From: Rhynchosporium graminicola
Lineage: Eukaryota > Ascomycota > Leotiomycetes > Helotiales > Ploettnerulaceae
Direction: 5' to 3'
DNA length: 64,000 nt
Assembly (NCBI GenBank): GCA_900074885.1
Contig: FJUW01000044.1
Location: 124,001-188,000, forward strand
Shown here: positions 37,370-48,996 of the stretch, in pieces
Layout: each line of letters starts with the position of its first letter
Position numbering within the stretch: the stretch's first letter is position 1
Notes under the pieces: generated by a model
What the model saw: only the letters and a program-made list of their open reading frames with translations
The model's database searches: none
What the model was told of the DNA's origin: nothing
Translations under genes and position numbers: made by a program

Positions 37370-38105
37370 TACGACAAGGGACTGATTACGATCCCAACAA
37401 GATGAGCGAAAATTCGCAGTCCGCCGTCAATAAGATTGACCGAACCAATCGCCCTATCTAGTACCCAAATTACTGAGTATGCTCTTTGCCATAACCTCAA
37501 CTTACTTGGTACAAGGCCTAGATACTATCTCCCTTAGTCCAAACGTAATTGTGGGACGATACCTTACTTCCTGCACACTAGGTACTTGGCAATATATCAG
37601 GAGCGCAGGGTAAGTATAAAATGGTCATTATCTATAACGCCTGTCAGGAGAAAGCCTTGCAGCAGGAGCACAGACACCGAATGTACATTATTTAGGGTCT
37701 TTGCTTGGCCGTTCTGGGTGCGGGGCATCAAGCAGTCATCAGGTTAGATGCTTGTTAGTAGAGAACCTTCTAGATAGAGCACAGAGACTGAAAAGAACAT
37801 TATTAATACCCTGTACGAGGTAGACGTGAAACTATTGGAAATTAGAAAAAAAAATAGAATAAAACTCGTTCAATCTAAGTTCCCACTAGTAAAGTCACTT
37901 TTCATCACATGCGACGTGCGAAAGGGGTTTCTCGGGGCAACTAATAAAAGAGAGTTCGCAAAGTCTCAGATTAATTGTATTCATACTTATGCGGTACAGA
38001 GCAGACGGGCCAGCCACTCTCTCACCCGCCTGAAGGGAGTTATTGAATCCTCAGCTTCTGTGAGTATACTTGGTTTCCAGGATAATTAAGCCATTGCCCA
38101 TCCAC
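37370..38105. other. intergenic, no gene recognised
   Basis: Open frames at 37276-37461 and 37826-38089 have no supporting features. Composition is normal. Confidence 0.4.
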
Positions 38106-38111
38106 AGGGAT

Positions 38112-38151
38112 CCTGATAGAACTATTCCCTGCAGTAACAAGTTCTATCAGG
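38112..38151. promoter_or_regulatory. 12-bp perfect hairpin upstream of secreted-protein gene
   Basis: CCTGATAGAACT (38112-38123) and AGTTCTATCAGG (38140-38151) are exact reverse complements with a 16-bp spacer. It lies 9 bp upstream of a TATA-like sequence. The position fits a binding site for a dimeric regulator, but no factor can be named. Confidence 0.5.
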
Positions 38152-38159
38152 GTCGACCG

Positions 38160-38170
38160 TCTATATAATC
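38160..38170 (+). promoter_or_regulatory. TATA-like element of secreted-protein gene
   Basis: TCTATATAATC lies about 115 bp before the start codon and is followed by a pyrimidine-rich stretch, the usual arrangement of a fungal core promoter. Confidence 0.55.
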
Positions 38171-38284
38171 AGTCTTCCTCCTCAACCTGCTCATCACATA
38201 CCAGTCTTTGATTCCCAAACAAAATTTTGCCACTTCTGCTTCTCCGAAAAAGAATACCCTTTAACCTCCAACTGAACCAAAACT

Positions 38285-38813
38285 ATGAAATTCCTCGTAC
38301 TGCCTCTCTCCCTTGCCTTTCTTCAGATTGGCCTCGTCTTCTCTACGCCGGATCGATGCAGATACACCCTTTGTTGCGATGGAGCTCTCAAAGCTGTTTC
38401 CGCATGCCTACATGAGTCAGAATCCTGCTTGGTTCCTGGGGATTGTTGCCGGGGAAAGTCCCGTTTGACGCTTTGCTCATATGGTGAAGGTGGCAATGGC
38501 TTCCAATGCCCGACGGGATACGTAAGTTTATTCATATCCGGAAAACCGTAGCTACAGGCACTCTCTAACAAAACGTTCAAATGTAGCGCCAATGTTAAGG
38601 AAGAACTGTGCATCGCGCATATCCCTGCTTGAGCGACTAGCTGATAGGCGGAACGGATCACTCCAAAGGGTCTCGCTCTAGCTGAGAATTGAGAAAGAAA
38701 GAAATGAAACATGACATTGAGCTAAACACTGAAATACATCGGTGCATCAATTTAAATGTGATGCCTTTCAGGACGCGGGACCTGGACCCACTCTGTGCTG
38801 CTACATGAACTAA
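38285..38813 (+). CDS. small secreted cysteine-rich protein (effector-like)
   Basis: Exon 1 is 38285-38521 and exon 2 is 38772-38813. The 250-bp intron has a GTAAGT donor and a TTTCAG acceptor and is phase 0. The spliced product is 92 residues. The first 20 residues (MKFLVLPLSLAFLQIGLVFS) are a clear signal peptide. The mature chain has 11 Cys, three of the positions being adjacent pairs (30-31, 54-55, 88-89). Cys 41-48-54-55-64-75 follow a C-x6-C-x5-CC-x8-C-x10-C order that resembles an inhibitor cystine knot, though loop lengths are unusual. Without splicing the frame ends ten codons into the intron and lacks the last CC pair. No RIP damage is seen. Small secreted Cys-rich proteins of fungi often act outside the cell on hosts or competitors, but no function is shown here. 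Confidence 0.75.
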
Positions 38814-38819
38814 ATCTGA

Positions 38820-39824
38820 ACCATTGTCCCTGCCATATAGCAATAATGCAATTCATATACTATCTATCGTGGCGGCTTTAAACGCCTCATATCCAGGTGT
38901 GCCACGGCAATCGTGTACCCCCCAGGCCTTTTTTAATAACTTCCCCTCCGAGTTCTCTCCTTGTTGCAAGGCCACATAAACGATTATGAATAGCAACATG
39001 AGACAATCCAAGTAAAATTTGTGAACGTTTACGAAACTTTCGTGACAGCAATGACCTGTACAGTATAAGATCAGAGATTTGGTTTCCTATTACGATCGGA
39101 GCTAGAGCGTTGCAGATTCTTGGACAGCTCGCCAATACTAATACTGGGTATTGGCCACACCACTTCCATGTGGCCTTCCCATGACTCTCCGCTCTTTTCC
39201 CATCAGACCACTTTTTTGATTACTTCAGTCGTATCTTCAACTTTGATCCAGTTTCAATCTAGCTTCTTATCCCTTAAGGGATAGGTAGTTGTTGCGTATA
39301 CCTCCTTCATTGCTTGAAAGCTCGCAAGATTGCGCAATGTCAAGATCTCGTCTCAGTAAGAATGATTGACTGCGAGGAATTGTAGTTGCCTAAAATAATC
39401 TTCGGTGGCCACTTGATCAGGGCAATCGTTTGCTACTGTTGGGTTGGTGGATTTGCTGCTGATATAGATCGCGTCGATTTTCGGGTTGAAGTATACCAAA
39501 CCCCTGGGGCCACTATCTCTTGTGAAGTGTCGTTTGCGTCTAAAGCAAGTAGGTCGTCTAAAACAAGTAGGTCGATCTTCTGGTATGATTGGAGGAAGAA
39601 GGTTTGCGACTCTGTCTTAACACTGAGGAGAGCAGAGGGTTGGTGTGCGCTCTCCAGAACCCCAATCAAGTGTTCGAATTCAAGAATTCTGGGTGGTAGC
39701 AGTGCTGCAGATCAAATTTGTAGCCTAGTTTCTGTGGCAAGTCTGTCAAAGGATGGAAAGCCAGGAGATCGCTATGGGAGAACTAAGCTATCGAGTACTC
39801 AGGCGCGTTTTTAGTAATGCGACC
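38820..39824. other. stretch without recognised gene
   Basis: Overlapping open frames at 39386-39814 (plus) and 39433-39669 (minus, including LLVLDDLLALDANDTSQEIV) have no family resemblance. An 18-bp unit TCTAAARCAAGTAGGTCG is repeated twice in tandem at 39539-39574. Confidence 0.4.
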
Positions 39825-39885
39825 GGTACTGGCCGGGTCCACCCCCAATTTCGCTCGGGACTCGCTTACTATCGGGAAAACCAGA
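39825..39885 (+). repeat. diverged copy of the pogo terminal repeat
   Basis: GGTACTGGCCGGGTCCACC and the following TTTCGCTCGGGACTCGCTTA match the 764-853 repeat with scattered differences, several of them transitions. The copy is oriented inwards to the right, towards the transposase relic that starts near 40.6 kb. No right-hand partner was found before the gypsy element. Confidence 0.7.
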
Positions 39886-40590
39886 TGCCGCGTCTATGCA
39901 AACCCCTCGCTTGTGTGAAATCGCGTTTTTACTACCTAAATTAAAAACTTTTAATATTACTACTAATATCTAACTATTGTTAATATGGCAAGGTAACGTT
40001 GATATTCAGAGGAAGGCATAGTGTCGGAAGCATAGAATGTATCATATACCGTAGAAGGTCTATTTGGAGGTATATCTGTTACGATCGGGCGCATCCCCCC
40101 CGCTTGTAACGCCTTCTAGCCGATTAAGGATAAGGTCTCCACCTTATTCTTCTACCCTTTTGGGTGAGTTGGCTGAGTGGCCTAATCAATCATTCTACAG
40201 ATTACCCCTGACGTCACAATATCCCTGGTGGCGAGTCAGGTGGAGAGTACTACTCTACCGTAAGGCCACCGTGTGCTTCCAAGTAGCAGTATATAGTATT
40301 CGCCTCTTGCTTGGAGAAGTAAAGGCACGCAGAAATACAACGAGTAAACCAGAGATGTAGCTTTACTCCCTTCTGTTGTCACCCCTTTCGGTCACGAGAC
40401 TGTACCCTGGAATTTACCTTACGGATAGATTCCAACACATAGAGTAGTTGAAAGTTGTTGGTTGCATTGCAGTACGAATTACTATGGAGAGTTGACCGAA
40501 GATATTATCTAGGAATATCCGCACGGACCACGCATATGACTATAGTCACGTGGCTCATACCAAACCCATATTCTCGCAACTATTAATAAT
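39886..40590. other. interval between terminal repeat and transposase relic
   Basis: About 700 bp, far longer than the 80 bp that separates repeat and gene in the intact element, so it probably includes another insertion. An open frame at 40064-40360 has no support. Confidence 0.4.
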
Positions 40591-40594
40591 AACT

Positions 40595-41930
40595 AAAATA
40601 CTGGCGCCCCGTAGTAAATATTACTTCCAAAGTCATGCTACTAATCCAGAGTACGAAAAAGCCTTCCGAGACGCTAAATTATAGTATATAGCGCACCCTA
40701 CAGATCCTTTCTAATATATTGCCTTAATCCGATATTAAGGTCCCTTTTTTACGTAAGGCCATTTCGAGAGTAAGGAGTATAGAAGCTAAAGGTAGCTTGA
40801 AGAAGGAATTATTTCTAGCAAGTAGTAGCTATAATAAGCTACTAAATCCCTCGAAGGAGGAGGCTATTAGAAAGTATTGCTATGATTATTGGGAGGTAGA
40901 TACGGGAGCTACTTATCTGATAGTTAAGTTAGTAATCACTCATCTATTTGCAATATGATCTCCCTATTACTAGAACGATCTTCTACTGATAATTATATTA
41001 ATTCGTTAGACCTAAAATCCTCTAAAGCTACCTCCTTCTTATATCTAGCTAAAGGATTATCTAGAGCTCTATTCGATCAAGACGAAACCTATAGAAGCTA
41101 TACGATCAGAGCCGCACACGAAAGAAGAACTAATATGATAGTTTCAAGAGCTAGAGAAAGATGTCACGACCTGTACGTGAGGAGCCTCAGGCCTTCAGGC
41201 ACGACGGGGTAAGCGAGCCTTGGCAACCGCGGCAGATTAGTCAGCATAGCCCTACGGCTATACCTTAAGGAAGGTGCCGAGAGTAGAACCTCTTCTCCTT
41301 ATCTTTTCTTCTCTTTACCACGCGCACCCTTAAGGGCGAATACAAGTCGTTGTTACCCCCTGTGCCCTGCCGTAACAAAAGAGATGGAAAAGCTATATCA
41401 TAATCATAGAAAGAAAGTTCTGAATATAGATAAATCTGGGTTCGAGGCGCCCTCCTATATGCAGAGAGTATAGTAGTTCCAAGGAGTGTAAATATACTAT
41501 ATATACCTATATAAGGAAGCCGCAAAACAGTTACTATTACAGAAACCAAAAGTAGTGATGGAAGGAAGACATTTTCAGCCTTTGTGATTTCTTAGAGAGA
41601 TAATTATAGGAAATTGGATATCTATAAACCTTTCTAGTAAAGAAAAAAATTACTCTCTCTTTAAGTAGTTGTATTAATAACTCGATTATTATGGAATACG
41701 CCTACTATTTGATTAAACACTCGTATGCTGGACCAGAAATACTATGGAAACTACTCCTTTTAGACGGCTACGAATCTTATATTATAGGCTATTTATAGTA
41801 CTTCTTTAAGAGAATTAAGTAACAGCGCTATATTATGGCTTACTCTGTAGTGCTACGCTCTATTATATTTTTTCTGTTTAAAGACACTTAGTACTTCCGC
41901 GAGTGTCTAGAATACTAATCCCTCTGATGC
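40595..41930 (+). pseudogene. RIP-ruined pogo-type transposase, split by a solo LTR
   Basis: The plus strand matches the intact transposase in order. APRSKYYFQSHATNPEYEKA (40.60 kb) is followed by AIRKYCYDYWEVDTGATYLI (40.87-40.93 kb), then SIKTKPIEAIRSEPHTKEEL (41.08-41.14 kb) and FQELEK, at which point a 216-bp LTR intervenes. It resumes MEKLYHNHRKKVLNIDKSGF and KTVTITET, then LIKHSYAG and LLLLDGYESY near 41.76 kb. A weak match to the third-Asp region follows near 41.85 kb. The first catalytic Asp remains, as IDKSG. Many Gln/Trp-type stops show RIP. Removing the LTR and one target-duplication copy restores the local frame. Confidence 0.88.
41162..41377 (+). mobile_element. solo LTR of the gypsy family
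   Basis: This 216-bp sequence begins TGTCACGACC and ends CCGTAACA, with TG...CA termini. It is flanked by the 5-bp direct repeat AAAGA (41157-41161 and 41378-41382). It matches both LTRs of the 42113-48996 element and is less mutated than its 5' LTR. Solo LTRs arise by recombination between the two LTRs of a full element. Confidence 0.95.
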
Positions 41931-41964
41931 GCTTATCCCGAATAACCTGTGTAAGAAGAAGTAT

Positions 41965-42112
41965 TCAGCAAGCCAACCATCTTCAGTAGCATTCATTTAC
42001 ATTATACTTCAACCCTCTACCTACCTTTCATATCCAACTCAAACACTTACGATGTTTAGTCTCATCTCTCCAGGAGAACCTTTCTTACCGGTCTACCACG
42101 TCCTGAAGCGGT
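41965..42112 (+). repeat. second copy of the 8.9-kb leader and first codons
   Basis: ATTCAGCAAGCC at the start and the following CATTTA(C/T)ATTATACTT match 8910-8955. Then ATGTTTAGTCTCATCTCTCC opens a frame MFSLISPGEPFLPVYHVLKR, parallel to LISPEEPPQLVYRILKK at 9.02-9.06 kb. The frame is cut by the gypsy insertion at GCGGT and may resume at 49002. The protein part is too short to identify. Confidence 0.65.
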
Positions 42113-42328
42113 TGTCACGACCTGTACGTGAGGAGCCTCAGGCCTCCAGGCACGAGGGGGTAAGCGAGCCTTAGCAGCCGCGGCAGATTAGTCAGTATAG
42201 CCCTACGGCTATACCTCAAGGAAGGAGTCGAGAGTAGAACCTCTTCTCCTTATCTTTTCTTCTCTTTACTACGCGTACCCTTAAGAGCGAATAAAAGTTA
42301 TTAAAACCCCCTATACCCTGCAATAAAA
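42113..42328 (+). repeat. 5' LTR
   Basis: Starts TGTCACGACC. Its last 30 bases are the most RIP-altered of the three LTR copies: CTATACCCTGCAATAAAA where the others read CTGTGCCCTGCCGTAA(C/T)A. Confidence 0.93.
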
Positions 42329-42969
42329 TAAGAAAAGATAAACTATCTCGCTAGGAAGTAGTAATATCTATTTAGAAGCCTTGAAGCTAGTATTACCTTC
42401 TTAGTACGACTTCTACGACTTCTACCCTACCTGTACTCGATAACTTCGACTATACGCGCCGTCTACTTCTATACCTTAGAAGTAGAGTGTTTCAGAGAAA
42501 GCTGAACTCCCTCCCTTAATTAGTACTACCTCTATAGTATAATTCTACTAAAAAACCCTGTTGCGATATTTTTTACGCCCTTAGCCTCGTGCTTAGCCTT
42601 ACGCATCCTCGACCTCAAACCCTCCTAATATCGCGACTTCTACGAACCTCTACGACCTCTGCGAAGCTCCCTCCTACGATTCTAACTCTATATATACCTA
42701 TAAGAAGAGAACTCGATAGCCGAAGTAAAGTGAACTCGTAAAAGGAATCTAAAGTGAACCTAATTAGTAACCTCCTAATACCTTAAATATATACTCTACT
42801 AAGGGACTTTAAGAACGTACTTACCCTCGCGCCGTATTAATCTTCACTCTCTTGAATAGGTTACTATTAAGCTTTAGGTCCCTCTTGAGCGCGTTTTTTT
42901 AGCTATAGCGGGCCCTCCTATATATAACCGCGCCGAAGCACTCGAGAGCCCTCTATACTAGATAGACTC

Positions 42970-44376
42970 GGGTTCCCCGAACAGAAGACAAGTAGAAGCG
43001 CGCTAGCGGAGGATACTATTAGAGATACTATTAAGAGTAATACTATCAAGGAAGAAACCGGTTCAGGGTCTATTAATAACAACTTCGAGGAAGCGGATAA
43101 GGAACTTATACTTCAGCCCGAGTCCCTAAAACCTCTAAAGTTAACCTTAACTATCGACGCTACTACTGTACTCTTACCTATATTACTATTAATCTCTCCT
43201 GTCTCGGAGACTGAATCTACTACTCTTACTCCTGTTACCGGAGAAAGCACTCCGTTAGTTATTATAGCGGAAATACCTACCTTTAACGCTACGCAGATAA
43301 AATAGATTACTAATCTAGTTACTACTAGTAAGACTACCGGAGCTGGAGATAATACTACTACCTATTAAGCCCGCGCCCTTACTATAGACCTCTAGCTACC
43401 TGTTAATTACTACCTTCTAAAGATTAATCAAGCTATCGCCCCCGTCGACGCTTATAAGATTCGTTACTCCCGCCTTGTCTTTACTGACTATAAGAGTGAG
43501 ATCGAGTACGACACTTAGAAGATGGATATAAAGATCTTCATCGAAGAGTTCTCTAGTAATTTCCGCACTAGCGCTACCTAAATCAAGGCTTACTTTAAGA
43601 GTACCGGAGGCGAGGCTAAGACTATTATTCTTCAGTATATAGATAATACCGAATTCAAAGATGCCGCTAACGTCCTAGCCGCCCTCGACTAGCGTTTCTT
43701 TAATTATAACCGCGTTCAGAAAGCTAAAGCTTCCTATAAACGTCTCGTTATGACTAATACTATAACTTATAACTAATTCCGAGTCTAGTTCACTAACTTC
43801 GCTACTACCGGTAAGATTCCTAAGGAATAATAGTTCAGCGACCTCTGTAATAAGCTCTCCCCCGCTTTAGAGTATACTATTACTACCTGGAAGTATAAGA
43901 TGAACTATAACTATACTACCCTCGACGAGTTCCTTACTGTTAGTAATCGTGAGTTCAGAAATATTACTGCTAAGTAGAACCTTAATAAAAAAGCTACTAC
44001 TGCTACTATTCTAGTTAAAGTCCCGGGTATTCTTAAGAGAGAAACTCACTTCGGTACTAAATATGCTACTAAGAGTAGTTCCTAGATTAACGATCGTGCT
44101 AAGAATATACGATTCGCTCCTAAGGCCGTCTCACGAGCTAATACCTATAGTCCCGGTTTACGAGTACCTCGTACTGCTACTGCTACTGATACTTACCGTA
44201 TTTGTAAAAAGGATAGTTATTAGGCTCGGGATTATCCTAACGCTATAAAAATCGCTAAGATAACCGGCTAGACTGTAGAGGATATCGCTACTATATATAG
44301 CGCGGAGGAGGATAACGACGATAACGCTGATATCTCCTCCCTAGTAGAGATCGACGAGCTATCGGGAAACTACTAA
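42970..44376 (+). pseudogene. gypsy gag relic with zinc knuckle
   Basis: The plus frame from about 43.0 kb gives a Gag-like protein: IKIFIEEFSSNF near 43.54 kb, then ALDQRFF-type text and FRVQFTNFA near 43.8 kb if stops at Gln positions are read through. A degraded CCHC knuckle (YRICKKDSY-ARDYPN) lies near 44.2 kb, where two Cys/His positions now encode Tyr. It ends with an acidic tail and TAA at 44374-44376. Gag would have packaged the element RNA. Confidence 0.8.
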
Positions 44377-44399
44377 GCCGTGGAATAGTCTCACCCTAT

Positions 44400-47300
44400 A
44401 GCTAACGCCTCGATCTGTAGAAAGATTTAAATACTGATTTCCGTTCTCTTATTAGAGGAAAATAATTCCTAGTTACTATAGAATTAGGAAGAAATAGATT
44501 ATTTATTAAAACAGAAGCATATATCGATAGTAGAGTAAATATCTTTAGAGCCCTACGTACCTTAGTCGCTCTCAAACTTCGTAATCTTTTAGGTATTAAT
44601 TTCCTTACTCTCCCGAAACCTATTATTCCTACCGGCTATAATAGAAAGGCCGGTACCGCTATTACCCACGTAATTCTCCTTACTCTTACTATCGACCGTC
44701 GTCGAGTTAACTTCCCCTTCCTGATTACCGATTTAGGGAGTAATAATATATTAATAAGACGCAAATTCTTAGAATATTACGAACTTAAATAAAACTTTAA
44801 TCGTCGCTATAAGAACTGTCTAGAGTAGCCGATAGATATACTACTAGTACGCTACTATGACAAAAGACTAGAGCTACTATTACCTCCAAGCGATAAGGTA
44901 GTAAGCTAACGATATTAACTTAATTAAGAGCGATAAGATACTCTAATAGACTAAGAAATTACTAGCATGCAAGCTTCTCGACCGGCGCCGGTCAAGAAGG
45001 CGAAAGAAAGTCGCCTATTAGCGTTCATAAGAGAATAGAAGTATAGCGTATAAGCTATGAATAAGCTATTAGTAAGTCACGAGTTAGCTAATAACCCCTT
45101 CCAGACTCGTGATCCCGGTTCCCGAGAGGATGATATTGCCTACGAAGCAACTAAATAGCGCTAGATCGATAAGTAAGCACGTCGAGAAGTAAGAGATTTA
45201 CCTTATAAAACCGATATTAACTAGATCTCAGCTGCTGCCCTATATAACTTCTATTTGAACTGGAAATACTGAAATAAGGGTAATAGCTCTAAAGTATTCG
45301 TTACTTCCTTGAAAGAAATCTAAGACGAAATTCAGCGTCGTGAAAGTACTTAAGTAGCAGATACTATTGAATTATACGCTCTCGACGAAGGTCTTACTAC
45401 TGACGAAGCTAGGAAAGTAAAGTATCGTGAGAATGATAAGATGATCAAGGAAAGACTTCCTGCTAAGTAGAAGGAATTTGAAGATCTCTTCTCCGCGAGA
45501 GCTTCCGACGATTTAGCTAAGAGATAACTAATAGTAGATCATGAGATTAAGCTCATAGGAGATAATACCTTAACTACCGAACTACTTCGAAGGATGCCGG
45601 ACGAGTACTTAGCAGAGGCTAAATAATATATCACTGAGAACCTCTATAAAGGCTTTATCCTACCATCTAATACTCCTTAGGCCGTACTAATCCTAATAGC
45701 CAAAAAAGCGGGTAGTAGGCTATGATTCTGTATTAACTTTCGGAAGCTAAACGAGCTTACCCAGAAGGACCCATACCCTATTCTATTAATCGATAAGATA
45801 ATAGCACGAATCTCTAAGGCGAAAATCTTTACGAAGGTCGATATTCAATAGGCGTTTCACAAAATCCGCATATCGAAAGATTCTGAAGATTTAACTACCT
45901 TTCGCACTCGATACGGGGTATATAAGTATAAGGTACTTCCCTTCGGCCTTATAAATAGGCTAGCTATCTTTTAGCGTTTTATTAACGATATATTAATAGA
46001 GCACTTAAACGACTTCTGCTTAGCGTACTTAGATGATATCTTAATCTATTCAGACTCAGAGGCAGAGTACGATATCTACGTACGAAAGATTCTCGAGATT
46101 CTACGGGCCCACGGCCTTTAAGCTGATATTAAGAAGTCTGAATTCGGTATTACCCGTACGAAGTTTCTTAGATTTATTATTAGTATTAATAGAATTGAAG
46201 TTGATCCCGAGAAGGTTAAGGTTATCAAGAACTAGGAGTATACTAGTAACGTTCGCGGTATATAGAGCTACCTAGGGTTTTGCAACTTCTACTGACGGTT
46301 TATTAAAGACTATAGTAGTATCTGCCGACCGCTTATATTACTAACTGGAAAAGATATCCCCTTTCACTTCGGTAGAGCTTATAAGGAAGCATAGGAGCGT
46401 CTATAGCACGCCTTACAGACGGCACCTATCTTGTGTTATTACGACCTATTTAAATAGACTAGACTCGAAACCGACTCTTCGGATAAGGTAGTAGCCGGTA
46501 TACGCTTACAACTTTAAGAAGACAGAATATTCTATCCGGTCGGTTTCTTCTCTAAAACGATAATCGATGCGGAGCTGAATTACCCGATCTACGATAAGGA
46601 GCTCCTTGCTATCTTTCGCTCCTTCTAGTAGTATAAGCCTGAGCTACTTAGAGCATAGAAAACTATTTATATCTATACCGATCACTATACCTTAGAGTAT
46701 TTTATAATAACTAAGGATCTTAACGTATAGTAAGCGAGATAGGCTGAATTCTTCGCTTAATTCCACTTTGAGATTATATACCGAACAGGGGTTATAAATA
46801 CTCTAGCTGATACGCTATCACGACGAGATCAGGACCTATCGCCACTAGAAGCTAGGAAGCGTGCACTTCGGAACTAATAGCTAATCCTAAACGATAAAAT
46901 CAGCTCGGAAGTACTCTAGGAACTCGGCTAGTCCTCTCAAATAGCTGAATTCGACTGCGTTAAAGAAGTCCATAGCTTACTATTAGATCAGCTAGTCGAG
47001 ATCTCTCCTATCGCTACTCCTAAGACCGTTTCACGAGAGAAAACCTATGATCCCGGTTCACCGGTCGACTTACCTATAGAGGAAGAATTTCTCGTAGGGG
47101 AAGCCCCTGACGCTACCTCTATAGTTACTTACGATATCGAAAACTACGATATTATCGACCGAGTTTTCTTAGTAAATAAGGAGTCGCTAGAGTTAGAGTT
47201 ACTCTGTGATAAGGCGAAATATAACTATTCCGACTACTAACTATTAAATAGTAAACTATTCTATAAAGGACGATTAGAAGTCCCTACCGAACCCCCTGAG

Positions 47301-48760
47301 CTATAAATAGCGCTAATTCATTATATCCACGCTTAACCTCAAGTAGTATACGCAGGTAACTCGAAGGTTAAGCTACTTCTTGGACGAAGCTACTATTAGA
47401 AGGGTATAACTATAGATACTACTAGGTATATCGCAAATTGCAGTTACACCTGTATAAAGGCGAAGAGAGATAAGACTCCTAGTTTTCTCTACCTCCTACC
47501 TATTCCCGCACGCCCTTACTAATACCTAACTATGGATTTCACCGAGTTACTACTAGACGAGAGAGGTTATGATACGGCCTTCGTGATAATAGATAGACTA
47601 TCTAAGAAACCGGTATTAATTCCTTGCTATAAGACGATTACGGCATGATAAATAGCTAAGCTATTCGCTATCTATTAGAGTCGATACTTCAGTATGCTAG
47701 ATTCTATAGTCTTAGATCAGGGACTATAGTTTATTTCTAGTTTCTGGAACAAGTACTATCGAATCCTCGGCATAAAGGTCAAGCTTACTACTGCCTATAA
47801 CCTAAACGTTAACGGTCAAACGGAGGTCATGAACTAGTATATCAAGTAGAGATTACGTTTATTCTGCTCGTATTACTAAGACAATTGGAGCTCGCTTCTA
47901 CTAGTTATAGATATCGTATAGCTTACGCTTCCTTATGAGTCTCTTAGTACTATATCGCCGTTTCAGCTATTAAATAGTTACGAAGCAAGAACCTTTTAGG
48001 ACCTGAATAACCCTTTACTACTAGCTACCGCTATAGAGGCTCTTAATCGTGAGGATACGCTACGTATGGTAACCCGGATACTAGACGCTACCGAATTCGC
48101 TAAATCCTCGCTTAAAAATCAATAAGATAAAATAGAGTAGCTAGCTAATCGTAGTTGCCGCGAGGTGGATTAGGGTGTTAGAGATTTAGTTCTTATTTCT
48201 ACGGCGAATTGGAAGATAGATAGACCTTCGCGGAAGCTCTCTGATAAGTAGTATGGACTAGTGGAAGTGCTAGAAAAGGTAGGGGAGAGTTAGAAACTCG
48301 AGTTACTAGAGGAGTAGCAAATCCACCCTGTTTTCCACTTATATTCGCTACGTAAATACACCGAAAACCCGCTACTAGGACAGGTACGATAAGCACTAGC
48401 ACTAATCTAACTATTACTAGAGCAAGACGAATAGGAGATTGAAGCTATCTTAGGTTCTAGGGTCTCTCGCGGTACTTTATAATACTAAATCAAGTGGACC
48501 GGAGCTGACGACAACCTCGAATAGTACCTCTGCTCAGACGCTATAACAGCTCCTCACCTACTTAAGCGTTTCCACCTACGGTATCCGACTGCGAAGGGCC
48601 CCTTAAGATTTCTCCCAAAATAGCTAGAAGCGTATAATAATAGTATTAATAACTATAGCGAGTTGGAGGACGATAAGCTTATAATAGCTATTACTCGTAC
48701 GTAATTCTTCAAGAGAGGTAGCGAGAAGTAGCGGTTTTTTTCACGCTTCGGGGACGAAGC
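44400..48760 (+). pseudogene. gypsy pol relic (PR-RT-RH-INT-chromodomain)
   Basis: The protease-like start is LFIKTEAYIDSRVNIF near 44.5 kb, with the DSG-type site now DSR. Reverse transcriptase spans about 45.4-46.3 kb: NFRKLNELTQKDPYPILLID, KVLPFGL, and the catalytic YLDD at 46026-46037. RNase H follows (LETDSSDKVVAG near 46.47 kb, IYTDHYTLEYF near 46.67 kb). Integrase has the first Asp in MDFTELLLDERGYDTAFVII (47.53 kb), the second in LDQG (47.71 kb) and a NGQTEVMN segment (47.82 kb). The C-terminal chromodomain is at 48.43-48.59 kb (EAILGSRVSRGTL, IKWTGADDN). Many TAG/TAA codons at Gln positions stop translation. Confidence 0.93.
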
Positions 48761-48765
48761 CTTAT

Positions 48766-48778
48766 AGGAGAGGGGGGT
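48766..48778 (+). other. polypurine tract
   Basis: AGGAGAGGGGGGT immediately before the 3' LTR, the expected plus-strand primer site of an LTR retrotransposon. Confidence 0.7.
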
Positions 48779-48780
48779 AA

Positions 48781-48996
48781 TATCACGACCTATACGTGAG
48801 GAGCCTCAGGCCTCTAGGCACGAGGGGGTAAGCGAGCCTTAGCAGCCGCGGCAGATTAGTCAGCATAGCCCTACGGCTATACCTTAAGGAAGGAGTCGAG
48901 AGTAGAACCTCTTCTCCTTATCTTTTCTTCTCTTTACTACGCGCACCCTTAAGGGCGAATACAAGTCATTGCCACCCCCTGTGCCCTGCCGTAATA
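48781..48996 (+). repeat. 3' LTR
   Basis: Starts TATCACGACC, with the terminal TG changed to TA, and ends CCGTAATA, a CA-to-TA change. Both are the RIP-type transition. The internal sequence is close to the solo LTR. Confidence 0.93.

Larger units (their letters stand above)
42113..48996 (+). mobile_element. full-length RIP-ruined Ty3/gypsy chromovirus
   Basis: The 6,884-bp element has 216-bp LTRs (42113-42328 and 48781-48996) and the 5-bp target duplication GCGGT (42108-42112 and 48997-49001). Internal order is gag with zinc knuckle, protease, reverse transcriptase, RNase H, integrase and a C-terminal chromodomain, as in chromoviruses. Dozens of Gln/Trp-type stops inactivate it. A purine tract precedes the 3' LTR. 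No primer-binding site could be recognised after the 5' LTR, possibly because RIP altered it. Confidence 0.95.

Noticed and set aside
38285..38521. Hydrophobin, because the first eight cysteines follow C-CC-C-C-CC-C
   Set aside because: Loop lengths are far shorter than in hydrophobins and three more cysteines follow.
40150..40230. Possible tRNA (TGGCTGAGTGGCCTA resembles an A box)
   Set aside because: No B box and no foldable cloverleaf could be made. The match is partial.
44063..44248. Open frame within the gypsy element
   Set aside because: Out of frame with gag. A shadow inside a RIPed retrotransposon.
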